Counted from the stretch's first letter, positions 8,850 to 16,872 are shown. The stretch is DNA of 26,096 nt from an uncultured Oscillibacter sp. (GCA_910586735.1 CAJUJW010000034.1:1-26096); one strand, 5' to 3'. Translations and numbers: made by a program. Notes: generated from the sequence alone by a model not told the origin.

Positions 8850-9767
8850 CTAATTTACAAATTTAACCTCCGGCTCCAACCAGACGCCGGTCTTTTCAAA
8901 AACGTCCTCCTGGACCCGCCGGATCAGCTCCCGGATATCGGCGCAGGTGGCCCCGCCCCGGTTGACGATGAAGCCCGCGTGTTTCTCGCTGACCTGGGCG
9001 CCCCCCACCGTCAGCCCTTTCAGGCCGCACTGGTCGATGAGGGTCCCGGCGAAATGGCCCTCCGGGCGCTTGAAGGTGCTGCCCGCGCTGGGCAGCTCCA
9101 GGGGCTGGCTGGCCTTCCGCCGGGCCATCAGGTCCCGCTGTGTCTCCCGGATAACCTCCGGGTCGCCGGGGGGCAGGCGGAAGGACGCGGACAGCACCGC
9201 GGCGTCCGGCCGGTCCGAAAGGAAACTCCGGCGGTATCCAAAGGCCAGCGCCTCCCCGGTCAGGAACTTCACGCCCTCCTCCGGGAACAGCGCCGACACC
9301 CCGGCAATCACCTGTTTCAGCTCCCCGCCATAGGCCCCGGCGTTCATGCACACGCCGCCGCCCACCGTTCCGGGGATGCCGTGGGCGAACTCCAGCCCCG
9401 TCAGCCCCTGCTTGCAGGCGAAATCCGCCAGCCTGGCCAGGGGGACGCCGCACTCCGCCGTGAGGCTGCCCGGCTCCTCCCCCGCCTCCAGGCGGCAGAG
9501 CCGGTCGGTGCCGATGACCAGCCGGTCCAGCCCCGCGTCCGGGGCCAGCAGGTTGGTGCCGTTGCCCAACACCAAGGGCCGGGCCCCGCACTCTCGGGCC
9601 ATGGACAGCAGAAGCACCAGCTGCTCGCCCTTTTCCGGGAAGGCCATCCGCTTAGCCGGTCCCCCCACCCGGAAGGAGGTGTGCCGCGCCATGGGCTCCT
9701 CCCTCAGTATCTGCACATCCGGCAGATAGTCCTCCGCCTGCTTGTCAAATCGCGTCACCCAGTCCAT
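8850..9767 (-). CDS. murB: UDP-N-acetylmuramate dehydrogenase (MurB)
   Basis: A 305-residue FAD enzyme that reduces UDP-GlcNAc-enolpyruvate to UDP-MurNAc with NADPH in cytosolic peptidoglycan precursor synthesis. FAD-domain motifs are present: RHTSFRVGGPA (28-38), VLGNGTNLL (67-74) and GLEFAHGIPGTVGGGVCMNAGAYGGE (124-149). The type II YRRS signature follows near 178. The proton-donor Ser is in PSAGSTFK (S230), and the C-terminal catalytic Glu is in LEPEVK (about 298-300). The length is typical of type II MurB. It is in the hprK operon between glk and rapZ. Confidence 0.97.
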   Translation of the reverse strand: MDWVTRFDKQAEDYLPDVQILREEPMARHTSFRVGGPAKRMAFPEKGEQLVLLLSMARECGARPLVLGNGTNLLAPDAGLDRLVIGTDRLCRLEAGEEPGSLTAECGVPLARLADFACKQGLTGLEFAHGIPGTVGGGVCMNAGAYGGELKQVIAGVSALFPEEGVKFLTGEALAFGYRRSFLSDRPDAAVLSASFRLPPGDPEVIRETQRDLMARRKASQPLELPSAGSTFKRPEGHFAGTLIDQCGLKGLTVGGAQVSEKHAGFIVNRGGATCADIRELIRRVQEDVFEKTGVWLEPEVKFVN

Positions 9768-9796
9768 GCAAGGGCCTCCCCGTTCTCAAATCAAGC

Positions 9797-10711
9797 TCAG
9801 AGCACCCGGCCCAGCATAGCCGCGCCGATGATGCCCGCGTCGTTCCCCAGCTCCGCCGGGAGAATCCTGGTCACCCGGCCCCCGTGGCGGGAGAAGCTCT
9901 CCTGTTCCACGGCCTCCCGCAGGGGCTCCAGCAGCAGACGCGCCGGCGCCGCCGCCACACCGCCGCCGATGGCCACTGCCTCGGGCCGCAGAATGTTGAT
10001 GAGGCTGGCCAGGCCGCTGGCTAAGTAGTTCACATAGCCCCGGCAGACCTCCAGGGCCGTCTCGTCCCCCGCTTCCGCCGCCTGGAAGGCCGTCCGGCCC
10101 TCCACGCCGCCCTGGGCCGCCAGCTGGTGGAGGGCGCTCTCAGGGTGGGCCTCCATGGCCCGCTTCGTCTGCTGGATCAGTCCGGTGGCGGAGGCGTACC
10201 GCTCCCAGCAGCCCTTACGGCCGCAGTTGCAGGGCTCGCCGTCATGGCAGATGACGATGTGCCCCGCCTCGCTGGAGGTCAGGCCCCCCCGGAGTTTTCC
10301 GTTCACGATCAGGCCGCAGCCCACGCCGGTGCCCAGGGTCACCACGGCGAAGTCCTGGGTCCCCCGGCCCGCGCCGCCGAAAAACTCGCCCACGGCGGCG
10401 CAGTCCGCGTCGTTGCCCAGCAGAAGCGGCAGGTCCAGGTGCCGCCGGAACAGCGTTTCCAGGGGCACGTTCTTCATGGGGATGTTGGTGGTAAAGAGCA
10501 CGTCGCCCCCGTCCACCGCGCCGGGCAGGCCCACGCCCACCCATTGGACCCCCTCCTGGAGGACGGTTCTGGAAAGCTGGGCCAGGGTGGCCGCGAAAGC
10601 CTCCGGCCCCTGGAAGTCCAGGGGGACGCGCTCCACCTTTACGATTTTGCCCGTCTCGTCCACCAGACCCGCTTTCAGGTTCGTTCCGCCAACGTCAATG
10701 CCGATATACAT
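9797..10711 (-). CDS. glk: ROK-family glucokinase
   Basis: A 304-residue sugar kinase phosphorylating glucose (or a related hexose) with ATP. The ROK architecture is clear: phosphate-binding IGIDVGGTNLKAG (3-15), catalytic Asp in LLGNDADCA (D101), LGTGVGCGL (126-134), and the zinc site with H151 and CNCGRKGCWE (C161, C163, C168). Sequence context favours glucokinase, but ROK kinases of N-acetylmannosamine or other hexoses look similar, so the substrate is inferred. It lies between hprK (13-bp gap) and murB (29-bp gap), linking sugar phosphorylation to HPr-mediated catabolite control. Confidence 0.9.
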   Translation of the reverse strand: MYIGIDVGGTNLKAGLVDETGKIVKVERVPLDFQGPEAFAATLAQLSRTVLQEGVQWVGVGLPGAVDGGDVLFTTNIPMKNVPLETLFRRHLDLPLLLGNDADCAAVGEFFGGAGRGTQDFAVVTLGTGVGCGLIVNGKLRGGLTSSEAGHIVICHDGEPCNCGRKGCWERYASATGLIQQTKRAMEAHPESALHQLAAQGGVEGRTAFQAAEAGDETALEVCRGYVNYLASGLASLINILRPEAVAIGGGVAAAPARLLLEPLREAVEQESFSRHGGRVTRILPAELGNDAGIIGAAMLGRVL

Positions 10712-10724
10712 ACGCTCTTCCTCC

Positions 10725-11654
10725 TCACAGATTGCCGTCCGCCCGGGCGTCTACCTTTTTCGCCAACTCCTGGGCCGCGTTAAAGCCGAATTTCCGGTGC
10801 CGGTTGTTCATGGCCGCCACCTCCACGATGCTGGCCAGGTTCCGCCCGGGCCGCACCGGGATGGTGACGGTGGGCACCTGGATGTCCAGAATGTCGATGA
10901 AGTGGTCCTCGATGCCCAGGCGGTCGTAGAACTTGCTGCTGTCCCAGGGCTCGAAGTTCACCACCAGGTCCAGCTGGGCCTCCGTCTTGATGGCCCGGAC
11001 GCCGAAGAGCTGCCGCACGTCGATGACGCCGATGCCCCGCAGCTCGATGTAATTGCGGATCATCTCCGGGGCGGTGCCCATCAGCTGGCCGGAGATGCGG
11101 CGCAGCTCCACGGCGTCGTCGGCCACCAGCCGGTGGCCCCGCATGATCAGCTCAATGGCCGCCTCGCTCTTGCCCACGCCGGAGTCTCCGGTGATCATGA
11201 CGCCCTCGCCGTAGATGTCCAGCAGCACGCCGTGGCGGGTGATGCAGGGGGCCAGAACCTTGTTCAAATACCCGATGGTCCGGCTGGTAAAGGACACCGT
11301 CACCTCGTTGGTCCGAAGCAGGGTCTTCTGGTGCTCCACGGCGCTCTCCAGACACTCGGGGAAGCAGTCCAGATTCCGGGCGATGACCAGGGCCGGGATG
11401 TCGTAGAGGAACAGGTCGTCAAAGCACTTGCGCCTCTGGGCGTCGCTGAGTCCCCGCAGGTAAGTCACCTCCGCCTTGCCGATGACCTGGAGGCGGCAGG
11501 GGTCGAAATAATCATAAAAGCTCTGGAACTGGAGGCCGGGCCGGTTCAAATCCGGTATCGTCAGCAGGGCGGTGTCGAAGTCACTGCCCCGGTTCAAAAC
11601 CTCCAGGTGGAAGAGGGATACAAAATCCTTCACCTTTAAACCGTTCTCACGCAT
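10725..11654 (-). CDS. hprK: HPr kinase/phosphorylase
   Basis: A 309-residue bifunctional enzyme that phosphorylates and dephosphorylates Ser46 of HPr, the master signal of carbon catabolite control in low-GC Gram-positives. Visible are the N-terminal domain, the P-loop GDSGVGKS at 156-163, nearby catalytic residues (RH at 140-141, DD at 179-180) and the HprK signature IELRGIGVIDVRQLFG (203-218). The ATG at 11654 is chosen because AAAGGAG lies 7 nt upstream; an in-frame ATG at 11711 would add 19 basic, low-complexity residues without a ribosome binding site. It is the first gene of the leftward operon. Confidence 0.96.
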   Translation of the reverse strand: MRENGLKVKDFVSLFHLEVLNRGSDFDTALLTIPDLNRPGLQFQSFYDYFDPCRLQVIGKAEVTYLRGLSDAQRRKCFDDLFLYDIPALVIARNLDCFPECLESAVEHQKTLLRTNEVTVSFTSRTIGYLNKVLAPCITRHGVLLDIYGEGVMITGDSGVGKSEAAIELIMRGHRLVADDAVELRRISGQLMGTAPEMIRNYIELRGIGVIDVRQLFGVRAIKTEAQLDLVVNFEPWDSSKFYDRLGIEDHFIDILDIQVPTVTIPVRPGRNLASIVEVAAMNNRHRKFGFNAAQELAKKVDARADGNL

Positions 11655-11725
11655 GGCGTTTCTCCTTTTTCCGGCGGGAGGGCCGGGCGTCTTTGGTTTT
11701 TCGCGTCTCAATTACGTTCGTTTCC

Positions 11726-11754
11726 ATTATATATGAAGTCCTTCCATTCCGCAA
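11726..11754 (-). promoter_or_regulatory. promoter of the hprK-dnaE operon
   Basis: Minus strand: -35 TTGCGG (11749-11754), 17-bp spacer, perfect -10 TATAAT (11726-11731), about 72 bp before the hprK ATG. I see no convincing catabolite-response element in the leader. Confidence 0.7.
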
Positions 11755-11821
11755 CACCTTCCGTACAGAAGATGGCCGGGAAATCGCCAGAAAAAAAGTT
11801 TCAGATTTTTGAAAATTCTTC

Positions 11822-11850
11822 TTGCATTTTTCGATAGATTCTGTTATTAT
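11822..11850 (+). promoter_or_regulatory. promoter of rpmB
   Basis: -35 TTGCAT (11822-11827), 17-bp spacer, -10 TATTAT (11845-11850). It is divergent from the hprK promoter, with about 67 bp between the two -35 boxes. Confidence 0.7.
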
Positions 11851-11907
11851 AACACTCGTGCTTATGAAAATACGCACGTACTATGCGACAGCGGGGAGGT
11901 GCAATGG

Positions 11908-12096
11908 ATGGCTAAGTGCGAGTATTGCGGCAAAGGCGTGACCTTTGGCATTCAGGTCTCTCACTCTCACCGGCGTTCCAACCGTCCCTGGAAGCCCAAT
12001 GTGAAACGTGTCAAGGCGATCGTGGATGGTTCCCCTCGCCACGTGTATGTCTGCACCCGGTGCATGCGCTCCGGCAAGGTTACCAGAGCGGTCTAA
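11908..12096 (+). CDS. rpmB: 50S ribosomal protein L28
   Basis: A 62-residue large-subunit protein of the zinc-binding (C+) type: CEYC near residue 4 and CTRC near residue 51 form the four-cysteine site. The family core (GIQVSHSHRRSNRPWKPN) is intact. Two ATGs overlap (11904 and 11908); only 11908 is in frame and gives MAKCEYC. GGGGAGGT lies 7-8 nt upstream. It is a monocistronic gene with its own promoter and a strong terminator. Confidence 0.96.
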   Translation: MAKCEYCGKGVTFGIQVSHSHRRSNRPWKPNVKRVKAIVDGSPRHVYVCTRCMRSGKVTRAV

Positions 12097-12114
12097 TGAG
12101 AACTGAAAACGAGG

Positions 12115-12146
12115 AAAACTCCCGGACTTCGGTCCGGGAGTTTTTT
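12115..12146. terminator. terminator of rpmB (and of the convergent methyltransferase gene)
   Basis: Stem of about 13 bp (AAAACTCCCGGAC / GTCCGGGAGTTTT) with a TTCG tetraloop, followed by T6 on the + strand and flanked by A-rich sequence on the other. It is a textbook intrinsic terminator, usable from both sides. Confidence 0.92.
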
Positions 12147-12161
12147 GTCCCAGTGGCCGCC

Positions 12162-12785
12162 TCACACCTCCCGCGCGAAGTCCAGCCGGAGGAGCTTTTT
12201 CCCGTTGGGCAGTTCCCGCTCCAGATGTTTCACCGCCTGATAGCCGACTGCGCTCATGGCCCCCTCCAGAGCCCCCTCCTCCATCTGGCGGTGTACCCGC
12301 TCCAGCTTGTCGAAGGCGTGCAGGTAAGGCGAGTCCGACACCCAGCCATCCTCTGTGTTGATTTGGATGACGCAGGAGACCCAGCGGGGCCTCACCCGGC
12401 GCACCGCTCTTTGAAAGTTCTCATAGCCGATGTATTCCACCAGCAGGTCCGCGATGACCAGCTCGGCCTCCGGCAGAGGGCAGGGCTCCTCCGTCAAGTC
12501 CACCCGCAGACACTCCAGAACCCCCTCCAGTTCGGGATATCTGGAGGCCGCCGCCTCCAGATAGGCGGCGTTGACATCCACACCGTATACTTTTTCAAAC
12601 CGTCCCCTCTGGACATGCTCCAGGCCGTTTCCCCCGGCCACGCCCAGAATCATCACCCTGGAGGCTGGGAAGGACCCAAGCTGCTCCCGCATCATCTCAT
12701 TCAGCGCCTGAAGCTGCATGACGGAGGCCAGGCTCATGTGATTCTCGTAGTCGTCCAGTGAAATCTCTTCCCACGGATTTCTCAT
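12162..12785 (-). CDS. class I SAM-dependent methyltransferase
   Basis: A 207-residue soluble protein. SAM-binding motif I is VMILGVAGGNGLEHV (44-58), with the acidic motif II VYGVDVNAAYLEAA (66-79). Motif IV is near AELVIADLLVEYIGYE (about 108-125). It looks like a free-standing small-molecule or protein methyltransferase of the Methyltransf_25 type; the substrate cannot be read from the sequence. It follows tgt on the same strand but a 12-bp hairpin separates them (12805-12833), so independent expression or partial read-through is possible. It converges on rpmB. Confidence 0.8.
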   Translation of the reverse strand: MRNPWEEISLDDYENHMSLASVMQLQALNEMMREQLGSFPASRVMILGVAGGNGLEHVQRGRFEKVYGVDVNAAYLEAAASRYPELEGVLECLRVDLTEEPCPLPEAELVIADLLVEYIGYENFQRAVRRVRPRWVSCVIQINTEDGWVSDSPYLHAFDKLERVHRQMEEGALEGAMSAVGYQAVKHLERELPNGKKLLRLDFAREV

Positions 12786-12804
12786 GTTCCCGGCCCCCTG
12801 CTGG

Positions 12805-12836
12805 AACCTCCCGGACTTGAGGTCCGGGAGGTTTTG
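12805..12836. terminator. hairpin between tgt and the methyltransferase gene
   Basis: Perfect 12-bp stem (AACCTCCCGGAC / GTCCGGGAGGTT) with a 5-nt loop. The T-tract is better on the + strand (TTTTGAATTT) than on the minus strand, where the leftward tgt transcript would need it. So it may end tgt only partially. Its stem core is the same as in the rpmB terminator. Confidence 0.6.
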
Positions 12837-12840
12837 AATT

Positions 12841-13974
12841 TCAGATTCTCTCCGCCAGCTTCTCGCTGTACGCCGCCCGGAAAGCCCCGAAGCGGCCCTG
12901 GTCCAGGGCCTCCCGGATTTTGGCGGTCAGCTCATTATAAAAATAGAGGTTGTGCAGCACCGCCAGCCGCAGGGCCAGGGTCTCCTCCGCCTTGAAGAGG
13001 TGCCGGAGGTAGGCCCTGGAGAACCGCTTGCACACCGGGCAGCCGCAGCGCTCGCTGATGGGCCGGCCGTCCATGGCGTATTTGGCGTTCAGGATATTGA
13101 TGGTCCCCTCCCAGGTGAAGAGCTTCCCGTGCCGCCCGTTCCGGGAGGGCATGACGCAGTCGAAGAAGTCCACCCCCCTGGCCACGCCCTCGATGATGTT
13201 GCTGGGGGTGCCCACGCCCATGAGATACCGGGGCTTGTCCTTCGGCATGTGGGGCTCCACCGCGTCGATGATGTTGTACATGACCTGGGTGGGCTCTCCC
13301 ACCGCCAGGCCGCCGATGGCGTACCCGTCGCAGTCCAGCTTGGCGATCTCCTCCATGTGCCAGACCCGCAGGTCCTCAAAGGTGGCCCCCTGGTTGATGC
13401 CGAAGAGGAGCTGACCGGGGTTCACGGTCCCCGGCAGGGCGTTCAGCCGGTCGTGCTCCCGCTTGCAGCGCTCCAGCCAGCGGAAGGTCCGCTCACAGCT
13501 GGCCTTGGCGTACTCATAGGTCGCCGGGTTCTCCACGCACTCGTCAAAGGCCATGGCCACGTCGCTGCCCAGGTTGGACTGGATGCGCATGGACTCCTCC
13601 GGCCCCATGAAAATCTTCCGCCCGTCAATGTGGGAGGAGAAGTAGACCCCCTCCTCCTTGATGCGCCGCAGGGGGGCCAGGGAGAAGACCTGGAAGCCGC
13701 CGGAATCCGTCAGGATGGGCCCCTCCCAGTTCATGAATTTGTGCAGCCCCCCCATCCGCCTTATCAGCTCGTCGCCGGGCCGGAGGTGGAGGTGGTAGGT
13801 GTTGCTCAGCTCAATCTGGCACTTGACCTCCCGGAGGTCGAAAGCGTCCACGCCCCCCTTGATGGCGGCCTGGGTGCCCACGTTCATAAACACCGGGGTC
13901 TGGACCACGCCGCCGTGGGCGCAGGAAAACTCGCCGCGCCGGGCGCGGCCCTCTGTCTTTAAAAGCTTGAACAT
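12841..13974 (-). CDS. tgt: tRNA-guanine transglycosylase (queuine tRNA-ribosyltransferase)
   Basis: A 377-residue enzyme that swaps guanine 34 for the queuine precursor preQ1 in tRNAs with GUN anticodons. Key residues are present: D90 in LTDSGGFQVFSLA, nucleophile D272 in GVDFFDCVMPSR, and the zinc site C310, C312, C315 (CGCPVC) with H341. The length matches bacterial Tgt. It is 15 bp downstream of the TfoX-domain gene and shares the transcript with queA, which acts next in the pathway on the tRNA-bound preQ1. preQ1 synthesis genes are not in this window. Confidence 0.97.
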   Translation of the reverse strand: MFKLLKTEGRARRGEFSCAHGGVVQTPVFMNVGTQAAIKGGVDAFDLREVKCQIELSNTYHLHLRPGDELIRRMGGLHKFMNWEGPILTDSGGFQVFSLAPLRRIKEEGVYFSSHIDGRKIFMGPEESMRIQSNLGSDVAMAFDECVENPATYEYAKASCERTFRWLERCKREHDRLNALPGTVNPGQLLFGINQGATFEDLRVWHMEEIAKLDCDGYAIGGLAVGEPTQVMYNIIDAVEPHMPKDKPRYLMGVGTPSNIIEGVARGVDFFDCVMPSRNGRHGKLFTWEGTINILNAKYAMDGRPISERCGCPVCKRFSRAYLRHLFKAEETLALRLAVLHNLYFYNELTAKIREALDQGRFGAFRAAYSEKLAERI

Positions 13975-13989
13975 CCGTCTCTCCTATTC

Positions 13990-14241
13990 TCACAGGCTGT
14001 CGAAGAAAGCCCGCAGCGCCTTCTTCTCCTCCGCCGGAATTTCCTTCTTGGGCACGCCCAGTTCCGCCCCGGCCAGGGCGGTGAGCTTGTGGAAGCAGGC
14101 TGTGGGGTCCACTTGGGTCCGGATGCGGAGGAAAGCCTCCCTGGCCCCCGCCGCCCGGAAAGCCTCCGGGGTCTCCAGGCCAACGCGGCGGAGGTTCTCC
14201 GCCAGCTTGGGGCCCACGTTGGGCAGATCGGTCAAAGTCAT
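13990..14241 (-). CDS. TfoX/Sxy C-terminal domain protein
   Basis: An 83-residue protein that is only the TfoX C-terminal domain: a helix-hairpin-helix-like LPNVGPKLAENLRRVGLETPE followed by GAREAFLRI and CFHKLTALAGAELGVPKKEIP. The N-terminal TfoX domain of the proteobacterial competence regulator is missing, which is usual for stand-alone Firmicutes homologues. The helix-hairpin-helix pattern suggests nucleic-acid binding. It lies between queA (12-bp gap) and tgt (15-bp gap). Function in this setting is unknown. Confidence 0.85.
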   Translation of the reverse strand: MTLTDLPNVGPKLAENLRRVGLETPEAFRAAGAREAFLRIRTQVDPTACFHKLTALAGAELGVPKKEIPAEEKKALRAFFDSL

Positions 14242-14253
14242 GGCGGGCCCTCC

Positions 14254-15279
14254 TTACGAGATAAACATGGCGTCGCCGAAGGAGAAGAAACGGTAGCGTT
14301 CCCGCACCGCCTCCTCATAGGCGGACAGGACCGCCTCCCGCCCGGCGAAAGCGGACACCAGCATAATCAGCGTGCTCTCCGGCAGGTGGAAATTCGTCAC
14401 CAGGCCGTCCATCACCTTGAAGCGGTAGCCGGGATAAATGTAGATATTCGTCCAACCGGACCGGGGCTCCATGTGCCCGTCCTCCCCCGCCCAGGACTCC
14501 AGCGTCCGGCAGGAGGTGGTACCCACGCAGATGCAGCGGCCCCCGGCGGCCCTGGTGCGGTTGATGAGATCCGCCGTCTCCGGGGGAATGGTGCAGAACT
14601 CGCTGTGCATGGGGTGGTCCTCGATGGTCTCCTCCTTCACGGGCCGGAAGGTCCCCAGGCCCACATGGAGGGTCACATAGCCCAGGGCCACGCCCTTGGC
14701 CTCGATCTCCCGTAGCAGTTCCTGGGTGAAGTGAAGCCCCGCCGTGGGGGCGGCGGCGCTGCCCAGGACCTTGGAGTAGACGGTCTGATACCGCTCCCGG
14801 TCCTGGAGCTCCTCCTTGATATAGGGCGGCAGGGGCATCTTCCCCAGGCGCTCCAGCACCTCCAGGAAAATCCCCTCGTAGCGGAAGCGCACCAGCCGGT
14901 TGCCCTCCGCCTCCTCCCCCGTCACCTCGGCGGTAAGGGACCCGTCGCCAAAGGTCATCCGGGCCCCGGTCCGCAGCTTCCGCCCGGGGCGGACCAGGCA
15001 CTCCCAGATGTTGTCCCCCCGGTCGGTGAGTAACAGCACCTCGCAGGCCCCGCCTCCCGGCAGCCTCTGGCCCAGAAGCCGGGCGGGCAGAACACGGGAG
15101 TCGTTCATAATCAGGCAGTCTCCCGGCCGCAGAAGAGAGGGCAGGTCGTAAAAGCGCCGGTGACCGGTCTCCCCCGTCCGCCGGTCCAGGGTCATGAGGC
15201 GGGAGCCGTCCCGCCGTTCAATGGGGGTCTGGGCGATGAGCTCGGGGGGCAGCTCGTAAGAAAAATCACTTGTCTTCAT
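14254..15279 (-). CDS. queA: S-adenosylmethionine:tRNA ribosyltransferase-isomerase
   Basis: A 341-residue enzyme that transfers and isomerises the ribose of SAM onto preQ1-modified tRNA to make epoxyqueuosine. Full family length with the standard start MKTSDFSYELPPELIAQTP, then ERRDGSRLM, MNDSRVLPARLLG, TAGLHFT, HVGLGTFRPV and a C-terminal TNFHLPESTLIMLVSAF. It starts 9 bp after the spoIID-like gene; the ribosome binding site (TGAGGAT) overlaps that gene's stop codon, so translational coupling is likely. Confidence 0.97.
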   Translation of the reverse strand: MKTSDFSYELPPELIAQTPIERRDGSRLMTLDRRTGETGHRRFYDLPSLLRPGDCLIMNDSRVLPARLLGQRLPGGGACEVLLLTDRGDNIWECLVRPGRKLRTGARMTFGDGSLTAEVTGEEAEGNRLVRFRYEGIFLEVLERLGKMPLPPYIKEELQDRERYQTVYSKVLGSAAAPTAGLHFTQELLREIEAKGVALGYVTLHVGLGTFRPVKEETIEDHPMHSEFCTIPPETADLINRTRAAGGRCICVGTTSCRTLESWAGEDGHMEPRSGWTNIYIYPGYRFKVMDGLVTNFHLPESTLIMLVSAFAGREAVLSAYEEAVRERYRFFSFGDAMFIS

Positions 15280-15288
15280 GTACGATCC

Positions 15289-16686
15289 TCAATGAATGTC
15301 AATATCCGTGTAATAGAAGTTCAGAATCTCCCGGAAGCCGTGGCCCTGTTCCGCCATGGCCTTGGCCCCGTACTGGCTCATTCCCACGTTGTGGCCGTTT
15401 CCGGTTCCGGTGATGACGAAGTTTCCGTTTGAATTTCCCCCGGCGGAGGGCTGGGGGGCGGAGGCGGTGACTGTCACGGTGCCGGAGGCGGTGATGGCCG
15501 AGGCGGAGTTTCCCCGCAGCGTGCCGGTGGTCCCGCCGCCGGAGATGACGGAAACGCCGTCCAGCGTGGACAGCACCCCGGTCCCGTTCACCGAGAGCCC
15601 GCCGGTACCGCCCCGCCGGCCGTTGATGTCAAAGCGCATGCTGCTGACGGATTTTTGGTAGGTGCTGCTGTAGAAGATCATCCGGCAGTCGTCCCCGGTG
15701 AAGGTCTTGGTCCCGCCGGACCCCACGAAAGTCACCTGCTTCACGTTCCCCAGGGGCGTGTACTCCGAGACGTACACGTCCCGGACCGTGCCCACCGAGT
15801 GGCCCTTCTGGTCCAGAATCCAGCTGAGCTCCCCGGCAGTATAGGTGACGGAATAGCTGTTGTTTGGCACGGAGGTCTGGGCCTCATAGGGGTCGGCCTT
15901 GCCCCGCAAATAGCCGGTTTCCGTCCCCCAGACGTTGGCCCCGTCCTCGGTGGCCCCCCCGTCGGAGGAGTGGTACACCGCGTCCTGCACCAGGACGCCG
16001 TTGTAGTAGATGCAGAGCCCCGCAGTGTTGTCCACAGCCCGGTCACTTTCCGCGGTGGGCTCGTTTTTCCCCGTGCCCCGGCCGTTGTAGACCTGGCAGT
16101 CCACGCCGTTGCAAACGTCAAAGCCCTCGTCCCGGAGGTGCTTGTTGTGCCCCTGGACGAAGGTCCGGGCACAGACGGCCTGGGCCTCCAGCGCCGCCAG
16201 GGGCCAGTCCCCCGGCATCTCATAGGGGACCACGCCCTTCACATAGTCCTCCAGGTCCACCACGTTGATGACCTTCAAGCTGCCCGCGCTCTCCGGCACA
16301 TACTCAAAGCCCCCGGCGTAGCGGTAGCCCTTGAACCAGGTGGAATTCCCGGCGGGGCGGACGCCCAGGGGGCAGTTCCCGCCGCCGTGCTGATAGAGGA
16401 CCTCCGAGGAGTTGGTCCGGGTCACCGTCACGGAGGAGCCCCCGGCGGGGCTCATGGTGATGGTGGTCACGTCCGTCCGGCCCAGGGACACAAAGCGCCG
16501 GTCCTGGTCGTAGTAGCCGAACTCATAGCCCGCGCCCTCCGCGTTCTCCAGGTTGGCGGAGGCCAGGGCGGTGCTTCCATAGCGCAGCCCCACCTTCACC
16601 ACACCGTTGCTGACAGCGGAGGCGGAGGGGACGGCCAGAACAAAAAAACTCACAACAAGAGCCAAGGCCAGCAGTCTATTTTTCAT
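15289..16686 (-). CDS. SpoIID/LytB domain protein, secreted
   Basis: A 465-residue exported protein. Residues 1-24 are a signal peptide (MKNRLLALALVVSFFVLAVP then SASA) with a likely signal peptidase I site after ASA and no lipobox. The SpoIID domain shows VKGVVPYEMPGDWPLAALEAQAVCARTF, which carries the proposed catalytic Glu of this lytic transglycosylase family, and VYHSSDGGATED. The end VGMSQYGAKAMAEQGHGFREILNFYY is the usual C terminus. A Gly/Ser/Thr-rich stretch (roughly residues 350-430) interrupts the domain. It probably cleaves denuded glycan strands, in spore engulfment or vegetative remodelling. ATG 16686 is preferred over 16698 because GGGAGG lies between them. Confidence 0.88.
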   Translation of the reverse strand: MKNRLLALALVVSFFVLAVPSASAVSNGVVKVGLRYGSTALASANLENAEGAGYEFGYYDQDRRFVSLGRTDVTTITMSPAGGSSVTVTRTNSSEVLYQHGGGNCPLGVRPAGNSTWFKGYRYAGGFEYVPESAGSLKVINVVDLEDYVKGVVPYEMPGDWPLAALEAQAVCARTFVQGHNKHLRDEGFDVCNGVDCQVYNGRGTGKNEPTAESDRAVDNTAGLCIYYNGVLVQDAVYHSSDGGATEDGANVWGTETGYLRGKADPYEAQTSVPNNSYSVTYTAGELSWILDQKGHSVGTVRDVYVSEYTPLGNVKQVTFVGSGGTKTFTGDDCRMIFYSSTYQKSVSSMRFDINGRRGGTGGLSVNGTGVLSTLDGVSVISGGGTTGTLRGNSASAITASGTVTVTASAPQPSAGGNSNGNFVITGTGNGHNVGMSQYGAKAMAEQGHGFREILNFYYTDIDIH

Positions 16687-16795
16687 GGAACCTCCCAATG
16701 ATCCCTGTCTTGACGCACCGGAAAAATCATGATACCATTACTTACAGAAAACATTTGTCCGCGCACCAAGCACATTTTTTCTCATATGCCAATAT

Positions 16796-16801
16796 TATAA
16801 T
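16796..16801 (+). promoter_or_regulatory. -10 element of the asd promoter
   Basis: A perfect TATAAT, 71 bp upstream of the asd ATG. With a 17-bp spacer the -35 would be CATTTT (16773-16778), which is poor, so only the -10 is claimed. The predicted transcript starts near a stem-loop whose arms are CCGCGTTG (16808-16815) and CAACGCGG (16850-16857), ending just before the ribosome binding site. Confidence 0.5.
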
Positions 16802-16872
16802 ACAAGACCGCGTTGAATTCAACCAGGAAATCCGGTGTTGATTTCGCAACAACGCGGCGGGAGGAGCATAGT

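Noticed and set aside
16699..16795. Sporulation sigma-E promoter for the SpoIID-like gene
   Set aside because: A TATCAT-like -10 occurs on the minus strand, but neither a vegetative -35 nor a sigma-E consensus pair at correct spacing could be supported.
16808..16872. Lysine riboswitch upstream of asd
   Set aside because: The leader is about 65 nt, far shorter than the roughly 170-nt lysine riboswitch, and lacks its conserved core.
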